From contig CAJTUV010000031.1 in NCBI GenBank assembly GCA_910579515.1, forward strand, positions 1-40,430: DNA of 40,430 nt. Direction: 5' to 3'. Shown here in pieces: positions 16,271 through 23,606 of the stretch. The position numbers and the translations under genes were made by a program. Within the stretch, counting starts at the first letter, position 1; each line of letters starts with the position of its first letter. Under the pieces are notes generated by a model that was given only the letters and a program-made list of their open reading frames with translations, had not been told where the DNA came from and searched no databases. The stretch comes from an uncultured Hungatella sp. (GTDB lineage Bacteria; Bacillota; Clostridia; Lachnospirales; Lachnospiraceae).

Positions 16271-16783
16271 ATGACGATTACATCAGTAAACGGATTTCCG
16301 GTTTATGCGGTTACTTCCAAGGAAGTGCCATGTGAACCTTCTTATTTCCAAAAACATGCTTTGACCTGGGTGGAAGGTGCAAAAAAATACCAGCTTTCTC
16401 AAGAAGAAATTGAGGATTTAAAGAAGCGGTATCATTCGAACAATATGTCAGAGGAAGAAACAGTCGCCTTGTTTGGAGAGCTTGTGGAAGCGGGAATCAT
16501 GTCGACTTCTACGGCCAGAGATATTTATTGTGGCGCTATCCCCATTGATACCAGTAACTATGACCCTTCAAAAAATCATGGGGTTTTAACCAAGTGCGAC
16601 GATTCTTCTGACTTTGGTTTGTCAGGAGCTTTTGGCGGCCTGGGCGCAATGCTTGGCGTCAGCGGTATGGATGCTTACAGAAACATGTATGAATATGCCA
16701 GACGGACTACGGATGTGGATGTAGACAGTTCTCGCTATTTTCAGGAGTACAGGCAGTTTTTGGATGTGTTAGAAAAACTTTAA
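16271..16783 (+). CDS. Hypothetical protein, 170 aa
   Basis: Not recognised. It is a soluble protein with no signal peptide or membrane segment. Residues 40-85 are helical and charged (QEEIEDLKKRY, SEEETVALFGELVEAGIMS), a glycine-rich stretch lies at about 116-130 (LSGAFGGLGAMLGVSGMDAY), and the C-terminus is helical and acidic/aromatic (SRYFQEYRQFLDVLEKL). The middle contains CGAIPIDTSNYDPS. AAAAGGAGCAG precedes the ATG. The gene stands alone between the hairpin region after the chemoreceptor and its own terminator. Regular codon use and a good ribosome binding site argue that it is real. Confidence 0.75.
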   Translation: MTITSVNGFPVYAVTSKEVPCEPSYFQKHALTWVEGAKKYQLSQEEIEDLKKRYHSNNMSEEETVALFGELVEAGIMSTSTARDIYCGAIPIDTSNYDPSKNHGVLTKCDDSSDFGLSGAFGGLGAMLGVSGMDAYRNMYEYARRTTDVDVDSSRYFQEYRQFLDVLEKL

Positions 16784-16798
16784 GAGCTACATGAATCA

Positions 16799-16831
16799 GG
16801 CGGTATGCTTTTTAAAAAGGAGCATACCGCC
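16799..16831 (+). terminator. Terminator hairpin after the 170-aa gene
   Basis: GGCGGTATGCT (16799-16809) pairs perfectly with AGCATACCGCC (16821-16831). The loop is TTTTAAAAAGG and the T content downstream is modest (GGTCTTCTGTT). Confidence 0.75.
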
Positions 16832-16947
16832 GGTCTTCTGTTACAGTCCATAATAGAAGAGTCGTTACAAATTTTCACCTATCTAGCAGGCTGTAACGAA
16901 GAATATCTTGGTAAAAAGGTTTGGGATGGAGAGATAAAGTGAACAGA

Positions 16948-17448
16948 ATGATTGAAAAGAAACAGATAGATGATTATTATATGGTTCGGCTGGCAGACTG
17001 GCCTGAAAAGAAGGAGGAGGCGGCCAGGTAGTTTCATGAAAAATGGGGAATTCCTCTGAATGCTTATTTGGAAAGTATGGAAATGTGTCTGAGGAAAAAG
17101 GGGCCGGTTCCGCAGTGGTATCTCGCCATGAAAGAGGATCAAATAATAGGCGGCATGGGAGTTATTGAGAATGATTTTCATAATCGGAAGGATTTGGCGC
17201 CTAATGTCTGTGCTGTTTATGTGGAGGAAAGCTGGCGCTGTCAGGGAGTGGCGGGGGCGCTGCTGGATTTTGTCTGTGAGGACATGAAGGAGCGGGGAAT
17301 CGACACCTTGTATTTGCTGACAGATCACACGTCTTTTTATGAGCGGTATGGATGGAAGTTTCTGTGTATGGCGCAGGGGGATGGAGAAGAGGAGATGGCG
17401 CGGATGTATGTTCACAAGTGGGAGGAGGAAATGAGTTGTGATGATTGA
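16948..17448 (+). pseudogene. GNAT acetyltransferase interrupted by an amber codon
   Basis: From ATG 16948 (or GTG 16939 behind GGAGAG) the frame runs 27 codons to TAG 17029-17031, then continues open and coding to TGA 17446-17448. Around the stop it reads EEAAR-stop-FHEKWGIPLNAYLES. Related GNATs have Trp before FHEKW, so TGG to TAG is the likely change. The downstream part holds acetyl-CoA motif A (AVYVEESWRCQGVAGALLDF) and the late motif FYERYGWKF. Restart at TTG 17068 would give a 126-residue protein missing strand 1 and helix 1. A sequencing error is the main alternative. Confidence 0.8.
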
Positions 17449-17589
17449 TTTGCACATTTCGGCTGATTGGGATTTAGTGTGCTGGGTAAGCGTAGTATGA
17501 GAGAAAAATTTTAAAAAGAGTGAATGGTTTGGTCTGTTTCAATCGTATTAAGTATGAAAACGAAAAAAATAAGAAAGAAGGAAACAGAC

Positions 17590-17913
17590 ATGAAACGATT
17601 GATTACAGGTATTTTGACAGTGGCAATGGTGTTTAGTATTGGGACGGTGAGCGCGTTTGCGGCAGGCCACGGTCACGGACGTGGGCGTCACCATGTGGAG
17701 ACAAATGCGGATTATGCGTATTGCCATTTTGCTGATGAAGACGGAGACGGACTTTGTGATGCTTGTGGAATGGGGATTGGCCAGTGCGGGGGCGGAAGAT
17801 ATTATGTGGATGCAAATAATGACAATATCTGCGACAACTATGCCTCTGGTACATGTCCACAAGGCGGCTCAGGATATGGTCCTGGATGTCATGGGGGATG
17901 TTACAATAGATAA
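17590..17913 (+). CDS. Small secreted Cys/His-rich protein with two D-x-D-type repeats
   Basis: A 107-residue preprotein. The signal peptide is MKRLITGILTVAMVFSIGTV plus SAFA, with cleavage expected before AGHGHG. The mature part begins His/Gly/Arg-rich (GHGHGRGRHH). It then has two related units, HFADEDGDGLCDACG and YYVDANNDNICDNYASG, which share spaced acidic residues followed by Cys-Asp as in calcium-binding loops. It ends with a Cys/Gly-rich tail (GPGCHGGCYNR), eight mature cysteines in all. It probably binds a metal or calcium outside the cell; this is inference. The start at 17590 is set by the signal peptide. The ECF sigma factor gene follows after 12 nt, so this heads the operon. Similar repeat proteins occur in other Clostridia without known function. 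Confidence 0.75.
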   Translation: MKRLITGILTVAMVFSIGTVSAFAAGHGHGRGRHHVETNADYAYCHFADEDGDGLCDACGMGIGQCGGGRYYVDANNDNICDNYASGTCPQGGSGYGPGCHGGCYNR

Positions 17914-17925
17914 TGAGGTTTTGAA

Positions 17926-18417
17926 ATGAGGGATGAGCAGGAGGTAAACAGGGCCATTGAGCGGTACTCAGATACTGTAAAGCGGCTCTGCATGATTCAT
18001 TTGAAAAATCATGCGGATACTGAGGACATATTTCAGACGGTATTTTTGAAGTATGTCCTTAGTTCTGTTTCATTTGAAAGCGAAGAGCATGAGAAGGCCT
18101 GGTTTATCCGTGTGACAATCAATGCGTGTAAGGATTTGCTGAAAAATTTTTTCCGCACTCATACGGTGGCGCTGGAGGAAGTTATGGAACAGCCGGCGCT
18201 CATGCCGCCGGATCACAGAGAGGTTTTAGAAGCTGTGCTATCTCTTCCTGCAAAATACAAAGAAGTGGTATACCTGCATTACTACGAGGATTATACTGTT
18301 CCTGAAATCAGTGGGATTTTAGGTAAAAATGTTAACACGATTTATACGCTTTTAACGCGTTCCAGAAAGATGCTTCGGGAAAAGCTGGGAGGTGACGGAT
18401 ATGAAGGACAGGCTTAA
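17926..18417 (+). CDS. ECF RNA polymerase sigma factor
   Basis: A 163-residue two-domain ECF sigma factor. Region 2 has HADTEDIFQTVFLKY and EKAWFIRVTINACKDLLK. Region 4 has LPAKYKEVVYLHYYEDYTVP then EISGILGKNVNTIYTLLTRS. GAGG lies 7 nt upstream of the ATG. The downstream anti-sigma gene begins 17 bp before this gene ends, which indicates translational coupling and a 1:1 partnership. Its regulon probably includes this operon, but I do not see a convincing ECF-type promoter upstream of 17590. The CDS retains normal length and all expected segments. Confidence 0.92.
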   Translation: MRDEQEVNRAIERYSDTVKRLCMIHLKNHADTEDIFQTVFLKYVLSSVSFESEEHEKAWFIRVTINACKDLLKNFFRTHTVALEEVMEQPALMPPDHREVLEAVLSLPAKYKEVVYLHYYEDYTVPEISGILGKNVNTIYTLLTRSRKMLREKLGGDGYEGQA

Positions 18418-19135
18418 AACGGCGTTTGATCAGATAGAGGCAGGGGAGGATTTAAAACAAAAAACCAGAAGCTTTCTACAGAAGAAAACCAGGGGATATA
18501 CAAGAAAAAGCATGGTAAATTATCAATATGCCGTCTCGTTTGCCGCGTGCTTTCTGGTTCTGCTGCTTGGCGGAAACTGGCTTTATTTTACTCCGACAAC
18601 GAAAATCAGTATAGATGTAAATCCTTCTATTGAATTGAGCATTAACCGGTTTGACAGGGTGATCTCTGTCGGCGCTTTCAATGAGGATGGGAAGGAGCTG
18701 GCAGAGGCGCTTCCTGTTAAGTTTATGGGATATGTGGAGGCGGTGAATCAGATCATGGACAATGAGCAGGTGGCAAAACTGTTGTCCGATGGCGAGGTGA
18801 TGACCATTACCGTTGTGGAATCCGGAGGAAAGCAGTCTGTCAGGATCCTTTCGGAGATGGAATCCTGCACGGCGGGAAGGCAAAATACGTATTGTTATTC
18901 TGTGGATTCTGACAAGGTGGGTCAGGCCCATGCACATGGAATGTCATGTGGGAAATACAGGGCTTTTTTGGAAATCCAGGCGGCGGCCCCCGGAATTTCA
19001 CTGGAAGAGGTGCAGGACATGACCATGAAAGAGATCCAGGATCTAATGAGGGATTTGTACCCGGAAAACGGCAATGAAGAAAAGAGGCATCATGGCGGAG
19101 GAGACGGACATAGATACCGGCATGGATGGAATTGA
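18401..19135 (+). CDS. RsgI-like membrane anti-sigma factor with His-rich C-terminus
   Basis: A 244-residue single-pass protein. A short cytoplasmic N-terminus (1-40) should hold the sigma factor, and the TM is at about 43-63. The outer part begins with an RsgI-middle-domain motif: ISIDVNPSIELSINRFDRV. RsgI proteins autocleave at the Asn-Pro bond of this motif, here Asn74-Pro75; that it does so here is inference. The C-terminus is His/Gly-rich (HHGGGDGHRYRHGWN), echoing the secreted protein upstream. GGGAGGTG places the start at ATG 18401; a GTG at 18392 is in frame. It overlaps the sigma gene. There is no carbohydrate-binding module of the kind known in cellulolytic clostridial RsgI proteins, so the signal may be a metal or surface stress. 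Confidence 0.85.
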   Translation: MKDRLKTAFDQIEAGEDLKQKTRSFLQKKTRGYTRKSMVNYQYAVSFAACFLVLLLGGNWLYFTPTTKISIDVNPSIELSINRFDRVISVGAFNEDGKELAEALPVKFMGYVEAVNQIMDNEQVAKLLSDGEVMTITVVESGGKQSVRILSEMESCTAGRQNTYCYSVDSDKVGQAHAHGMSCGKYRAFLEIQAAAPGISLEEVQDMTMKEIQDLMRDLYPENGNEEKRHHGGGDGHRYRHGWN

Positions 19136-19159
19136 CGGAGTAAAAAAGGAGGAAAAAAG

Positions 19160-19627
19160 ATGTCAATCCAGCGAGTAAGGGAGTATTTTAAGGAATATGG
19201 TATGGAGAACAGGATTCAGGAGTTTCAGGTATCCAGCGCCACAGTGGAGCTTGCGGCTCAGGCGCTGCATTGTGATCCAGAACGGATTGCAAAGACGTTG
19301 TCTTTTATGGTGAAGGACCGAGTGGTGCTGGTGGTGACGGCCGGAGATATGAAAATCGACAATTCGAAATATAAGGCTCAGTTTGGGACGAAGGCAAAGA
19401 TGCTTTCTCCAGATGATGCAGAAATCTTGGTTGGCCACAAGGTTGGCGGTGTGTGTCCTTTTGGAGTGAAAGAGGGTGTGGAGATCTATTTGGATGTGTC
19501 ACTGAAGCGTTTTGAGACGATTTTTCCTGCCTGCGGCAGCGCAAACAGCGCGATTGAGCTTACGATTTCGGAGCTGGAGAAGTATTCTGGTTTTTTGGAA
19601 TGGGTGGAAGTCTGTAAAGGATATTAA
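19160..19627 (+). CDS. YbaK/EbsC-family aminoacyl-tRNA editing protein
   Basis: A 155-residue protein matching the YbaK/EbsC fold: VSSATVELAAQALHCDPERI AKTLSF near the N-terminus, GDMKIDNSKYKAQFG with the catalytic-type Lys, VGGVCPFGV, and the GSANSAIELT loop near the C-terminus. Family members deacylate mischarged tRNAs such as Cys-tRNA(Pro) or Ala-tRNA(Pro). Which substrate this one uses cannot be read from the sequence. AAAAAGGAGG precedes the ATG, 24 nt after the anti-sigma gene, so read-through from that operon is possible. Confidence 0.9.
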   Translation: MSIQRVREYFKEYGMENRIQEFQVSSATVELAAQALHCDPERIAKTLSFMVKDRVVLVVTAGDMKIDNSKYKAQFGTKAKMLSPDDAEILVGHKVGGVCPFGVKEGVEIYLDVSLKRFETIFPACGSANSAIELTISELEKYSGFLEWVEVCKGY

Positions 19628-19680
19628 ATAGAATGTTTTAATTTGGACATACTACTTCATAACCATGTTTGAAGGGGGTT

Positions 19681-20946
19681 ATGAAGGAATTGAATTGTCT
19701 GGTTATTGATTTAAAATCATTTTATGCTTCTGTAGAGTGTGTGGAGCGAGGGCTGGATCCTATGACGGTCAATCTGGTGGTAGCCGACCCAGAAAGATCA
19801 CAGGGGACTCTTTGCCTGGCTGTCACTCCTGCCATGAAAAAGCTTGGAATTCCAAACCGCTGTCGGGTTTATGAAATTCCAAGCCATGTGGAATATATTA
19901 TGGCACAGCCCAGGATGAAGCTTTATTTGAAATATGCTGCGGATATTTACAGCATTTATTTAAACTATCTTTCTAAAGATGATATTCATGTGTATTCTAT
20001 TGACGAGGCATTTCTGGAAGTATCTTCCTACCTTTCCCTCTATCATATGACTGCAAAAGAACTGGGCCAGACTATCATGAAGGAAATTCTGGAGAAAACA
20101 GGGATTCAGGCCACCTGTGGAATCGGGACAAATCTTTATCTGGCAAAGGTTGCCTTAGATATCACCGCCAAACGTTCTGATGATTTTATCGGATGCCTGG
20201 ATGAGAAAACGTATCAGGAAACGCTTTGGGATCACAGGCCGCTGACGGATTTCTGGAGAATCGGAAGGGGAATCGCAGACAGGCTGGCAGGAGTAGGCGT
20301 GACCACCATGGGGCAGTTGGCTCATTTTGACCAGGAGAAGCTTTATCATATGTTTGGAATTGATGCAGAGCTTTTGATCGACCATGCGTGGGGACGGGAG
20401 ACTGCGACGATTTCTGACATAAAGGCTTATACGCCGAAATCAAGGAGTCTTACCAGCGGCCAGGTGCTGATGAAGGACTATTCGTTTGAAAATGGAAAAC
20501 TGATTGTGAAGGAAATGGTGGATATGCTGTGTCTGGATATGGCCAGAAAGAATCTGGTGACAGACTCGGTTACCCTGCAGGTGGGATATTCTCATGCATG
20601 TCACAGAAAGCCGGCCAGAGGAACGACGTCCCTTGCTGTGGAAACCAATGCAGACACGGTGATGGTTCCGTCTGTGGTGGGGCTCTATGAAAAGATTGTG
20701 GATCCCAGCTTTCCAATTCGCCGAATTCATATTTCCTGTAATCATGTGATTTTAGACGAGTATTATCAGCAGAATCTGTTCGATTTAGACAAGGATTTTG
20801 ATCGGAACAAAAGACTTCAGGAGGCGGTCCTTGCCATCAAAGATAAATATGGCAGGAATGCAATTCTAAAAGGGCGGGATTTAGAAAAAGAGGCGACGGC
20901 CAAGGAACGAAACCGTCAGATTGGAGGGCATAAAAGTGGCGAATAG
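19681..20946 (+). CDS. Y-family DNA polymerase (UmuC/DinB-like)
   Basis: A 421-residue translesion polymerase. The palm motifs are intact: VIDLKSFYASVECVERG at the N-terminus and VYSIDEAFLEVS with the Asp-Glu pair, both binding catalytic metals. The helix-hairpin-helix thumb region (GIADRLAGVGVTTMGQLA) and the little-finger domain follow. Start at ATG 19681 behind GAAGGGGG; the in-frame TTG at 19669 overlaps that site. The gene overlaps a YolD-like gene by 11 bp, a pairing common in Firmicutes where the polymerase is of the UmuC/UvrX branch. I see no GAAC-N4-GTTC LexA box upstream, so SOS control is not evident from the sequence. Confidence 0.92.
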   Translation: MKELNCLVIDLKSFYASVECVERGLDPMTVNLVVADPERSQGTLCLAVTPAMKKLGIPNRCRVYEIPSHVEYIMAQPRMKLYLKYAADIYSIYLNYLSKDDIHVYSIDEAFLEVSSYLSLYHMTAKELGQTIMKEILEKTGIQATCGIGTNLYLAKVALDITAKRSDDFIGCLDEKTYQETLWDHRPLTDFWRIGRGIADRLAGVGVTTMGQLAHFDQEKLYHMFGIDAELLIDHAWGRETATISDIKAYTPKSRSLTSGQVLMKDYSFENGKLIVKEMVDMLCLDMARKNLVTDSVTLQVGYSHACHRKPARGTTSLAVETNADTVMVPSVVGLYEKIVDPSFPIRRIHISCNHVILDEYYQQNLFDLDKDFDRNKRLQEAVLAIKDKYGRNAILKGRDLEKEATAKERNRQIGGHKSGE

Positions 20947-21271
20947 GGTGAGAGGGAAAATGCCGCCGGCTCTTCGGGCAAAGCAGTTTCTTCCCTTTTC
21001 TGCGCTTTCTGGACTTTCGGAGGCTTTAGAGAAACGAGAGAGGGTAGCCGCGCCTAAAATAGATTTGACGGAGGATATGGCAGAGGAATTGAACTGGATT
21101 ATGCAGGAAGTGGAGTGTGGGAAGGTAATTGAGGTCTTGTATGTCAGGAAGGAGGAGAGGGTTAAGCTTACGGGGATGGTTTTGAAAATAGACAGGGTTG
21201 GGCGGATACTTCAGGTGGAGAATACCAGAATTTTGTTTGAGGATATTCTTGCTGTTTCCATTGTGAGTTAG
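20936..21271 (+). CDS. YolD-like family protein
   Basis: A 111-residue protein with YolD-like features: RAKQFLPFSALSGLSEALEK near the N-terminus and a small SH3-like beta domain at the C-terminus (VKLTGMVLKIDRVGRILQVE then TRILFEDIL). The start is taken as GTG 20936, 8 nt after GGAGGG; this makes an 11-bp overlap with the polymerase gene. YolD proteins accompany Y-family polymerases and are thought to act as partner subunits, comparable to UmuD. The role here is inferred from that genomic pairing. Confidence 0.85.
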   Translation: MANRVRGKMPPALRAKQFLPFSALSGLSEALEKRERVAAPKIDLTEDMAEELNWIMQEVECGKVIEVLYVRKEERVKLTGMVLKIDRVGRILQVENTRILFEDILAVSIVS

Positions 21272-21274
21272 AGG

Positions 21275-21302
21275 TTGTATCTCAGAGAAATCATGATATA
21301 AT
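21275..21302 (+). promoter_or_regulatory. Possible promoter of the first signalling operon
   Basis: TTGTAT (21275-21280) and TATAAT (21297-21302) with 16 bp spacing, 33 nt upstream of the first gene. The -35 is only half consensus. Confidence 0.45.
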
Positions 21303-21335
21303 TGTGGTAGGAGTGAGAAGAGGAGCGTGTAACAA

Positions 21336-22331
21336 ATGGAAACGTGCAAAAGAGGCAGGGGATGGGGAATGAAAAGGACACAGGAAAAAAGAGGAAAATG
21401 GCTCCATTTGGGGCCGTTGATTTTAGGCGTTTATGCAATGCTTCTTGGCTTTAGCCTGATGCTATTGGGGCTGGAGGGAGTGGGAGAAGGAAAGGGTTTG
21501 AATACGATTGGATGGATTCGGTCTCTATGCGGCTTTTTTATGGCCTGTCTGGGAATATATGGAATCTGGGATGGAATCGGTGATTTGGTGAAATCAAAGA
21601 AGAGGACAGAAGTAAAGCCCAAGAGCCAGTACATATTGACAGATGTAAAGGGGAAACGAAGCTCGAATGTGAATGGAGCCGTTTTGGGGACGCAGTTGGA
21701 TCTTCTTACAAAGGGCGGGGAAAAAGCAGGCTTTACCCTTCAGGTACTGCCGCCGCGTTTTGTTGAGGAGGCAGGCCGGCTGCATCAGATTTCCTGTGTT
21801 TATAGGGGGAACTTTTTGCTTCTTGCATTTTTTCAGTCGGAGAAAAAAGAGGACAGGATCCTGGAGACATGTGTGGACAGGGCTTTGGCTTTGGAACTTT
21901 TGGAAGGGTTTCTGGAGGAAAAGCTGGATTTTTCGCAATGGAACAGGGCTAATGTTACGGTTTGTGAGGAACCGTTTTCTCGAAAAGGAGAACAGGGTGA
22001 ATCGTCTCAGCGTCTCATTCTCTTTGGGGAATGCTGGAAGGACGAGCACAAATTTTTTTCTGTCAGGGATTTAGAATTGGCTGTGGAGGGCCTGGAAGAC
22101 GGGACATACCGGAAGATGGAGCTGAACCTGGGAGAGGCGGTTTTTCTTGTATTTCCTAATAAGGAAGAGAAGCCGAACATAATTTTGCAGATGCGTGTCT
22201 GGGAAAAGGGCCGATGCAGGACTTTCCAGAAAACAGGAACGGCTAATCAGGTGAAGTTCTGGCTGGAGCAGACGGTAAACAAAGGACGGCCAGAACAGGT
22301 GATGAACTGGCAGGATATGGGAGGAGCATAA
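21336..22331 (+). CDS. Hypothetical membrane protein, 331 aa
   Basis: Not recognised. A basic N-terminus is followed by two hydrophobic helices at about residues 23-47 and 63-85, then a soluble domain of some 240 residues with alternating beta and helix, rich in charged residues and without obvious catalytic motifs. By the positive-inside rule the C-terminal domain is probably cytoplasmic. ATG 21336 lies 11 nt after GAGGAG; ATG 21369 behind GGGGATGGGG is an alternative. It is the first gene of a run with gaps of 4 and 26 nt and then an overlap, leading to a Sel1-repeat protein, a hybrid kinase and a lipoprotein, so it may belong to the same signalling complex. Confidence 0.75.
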   Translation: METCKRGRGWGMKRTQEKRGKWLHLGPLILGVYAMLLGFSLMLLGLEGVGEGKGLNTIGWIRSLCGFFMACLGIYGIWDGIGDLVKSKKRTEVKPKSQYILTDVKGKRSSNVNGAVLGTQLDLLTKGGEKAGFTLQVLPPRFVEEAGRLHQISCVYRGNFLLLAFFQSEKKEDRILETCVDRALALELLEGFLEEKLDFSQWNRANVTVCEEPFSRKGEQGESSQRLILFGECWKDEHKFFSVRDLELAVEGLEDGTYRKMELNLGEAVFLVFPNKEEKPNIILQMRVWEKGRCRTFQKTGTANQVKFWLEQTVNKGRPEQVMNWQDMGGA

Positions 22332-22335
22332 AGCA

Positions 22336-23580
22336 ATGGGAAGATTTTTCAGTGATGTGGTGGACCAGGCCATTGAGGATATTTACTATTGTTATGACAA
22401 TGACAGGGCGAAACAGGCCCAGGCTGCTCTTTTAAAGGCAGCCAGCCAGGGGGATGGGGATGCATGTTATTTGCTGTCACGCTGCTTTTCAGGAACGTGT
22501 TTCAGCTGGTATTACCATCCTTTTGAGGAGAATGAGGCGTCTGCTTTTGCTATGCTTCGCAGAGGGATTTCTCTGGGCAGCGCTTTGGCGGTGCTTGGAG
22601 CGCTTCGGATGGATATGCTGACCCCTGAGCTTCGTGAGATGATGCCGTTTTCCAGTGTAAAGGAGGCTTGGGAAGTTATTGATGAGAAAGCAAAGGAAGG
22701 TTGTCTGCTTTGCCAGTATCTTATTGGAAATACGTATTATTTTCTGGATGTGATTGAGATTGAGGACAAAAAGGAAGGGGAGTTTGAAAACTCCAAAGCC
22801 TGGGATGAGTGGTGCAAAGAGCAGATGGAAAAATGTGTTCCCTTGTTTGAGAATGCGTTTGCAGGGGGATTGAGTCTGGCAGGCCGCAATCTCAGGGATT
22901 ATTACAAACAGGGGAGAGGAAATCTGATTCCTCCTCAGCCTCCAAAGGCCTTGGAGGTGATCCGATGGGGAGCCCAGTTAGGGTATCCGGACTGGATGTA
23001 TCACTTTGGATATTTCTTATTTTATAAGGAGAAGAAGAAAGAAGAAGGCCTCTTTTGGGGGCTTGAGGCGGCGAAAAAGGGACATGTTTCGGGCTGGGGG
23101 CTTGTGGGAGATGCCTATTATTTCGGAGAGGGAGTAAAACAGGATTTTTCATACGCTTTGGAGTGTTTTGAAAAGGCTGCGGATGATGGGAATGATGATT
23201 ATGCCTGCGGGATGGTGGGAGATATGTATTTTCTGGGTCAGGGAACGTCAAAAGACTATGCCAGGGCAGTCCAGTATCTGGAAAGGTGTTATGCGATGCG
23301 GGACGGGAAGGACATGAGTATTGATAAGCTGGGATTGTGCTGCCTTTTAGGATATGGCTGCCAGCAGGATGTGGCCAGGGGCAGGCAGCTTTTGGAAAAT
23401 GGGGAGAACACAAAGTATAAAAATTATGGTTTGGGAATGATGTATGCAGAAGGGATGGGGGTGCCAGAGGATATTAAAAAAGGTGTGGAGTATTTAAAGG
23501 CAGCAGGGGATTATGAGCCTGCGAAGAAAGCGCTTAAGAGATATAAAAAGAGTCTTTTTGGGGTTTGGCGGCGGTTGTAA
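22336..23580 (+). CDS. Sel1-like (TPR-type) repeat protein
   Basis: A 414-residue soluble protein built mostly of Sel1-like helical repeats. The clearest run is GLVGDAYYFGEGVKQDFSYA, then GMVGDMYFLGQGTSKDYARA, then GLGMMYAEGMGVPEDIKKG, each with the L-G-x-x-Y-x-x-G-x-G-V-x-x-D-x-x-K-A pattern. The earlier region (residues 20-190) is less regular and includes acidic segments. No signal peptide is seen. Sel1 proteins are scaffolds for complexes, often in signalling. The gene lies 4 nt after the membrane protein gene and 26 nt before a hybrid histidine kinase, so an adaptor role for that kinase is the natural guess. Confidence 0.85.
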   Translation: MGRFFSDVVDQAIEDIYYCYDNDRAKQAQAALLKAASQGDGDACYLLSRCFSGTCFSWYYHPFEENEASAFAMLRRGISLGSALAVLGALRMDMLTPELREMMPFSSVKEAWEVIDEKAKEGCLLCQYLIGNTYYFLDVIEIEDKKEGEFENSKAWDEWCKEQMEKCVPLFENAFAGGLSLAGRNLRDYYKQGRGNLIPPQPPKALEVIRWGAQLGYPDWMYHFGYFLFYKEKKKEEGLFWGLEAAKKGHVSGWGLVGDAYYFGEGVKQDFSYALECFEKAADDGNDDYACGMVGDMYFLGQGTSKDYARAVQYLERCYAMRDGKDMSIDKLGLCCLLGYGCQQDVARGRQLLENGENTKYKNYGLGMMYAEGMGVPEDIKKGVEYLKAAGDYEPAKKALKRYKKSLFGVWRRL

Positions 23581-23606
23581 AATAGATTAAAAGAGGGCTG
23601 GAATAA

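Noticed and set aside
8545..17031. Amber (TAG) readthrough or recoding as an explanation for two interrupted genes
   Set aside because: TAG is used as the normal end of many intact genes here (for example 2768-2770, 12112-12114, 16058-16060, 20944-20946), and no suppressor tRNA or pyrrolysine gene is visible.
17449..17589. ECF-type autoregulated promoter upstream of the secreted-protein/sigma operon
   Set aside because: No convincing AAC-type -35 with CGT-type -10 at proper spacing; TTTCAATCGTATTAAG is suggestive only.
19628..19680. LexA (SOS) box upstream of the Y-family polymerase
   Set aside because: No GAAC-N4-GTTC or close variant found in this interval.
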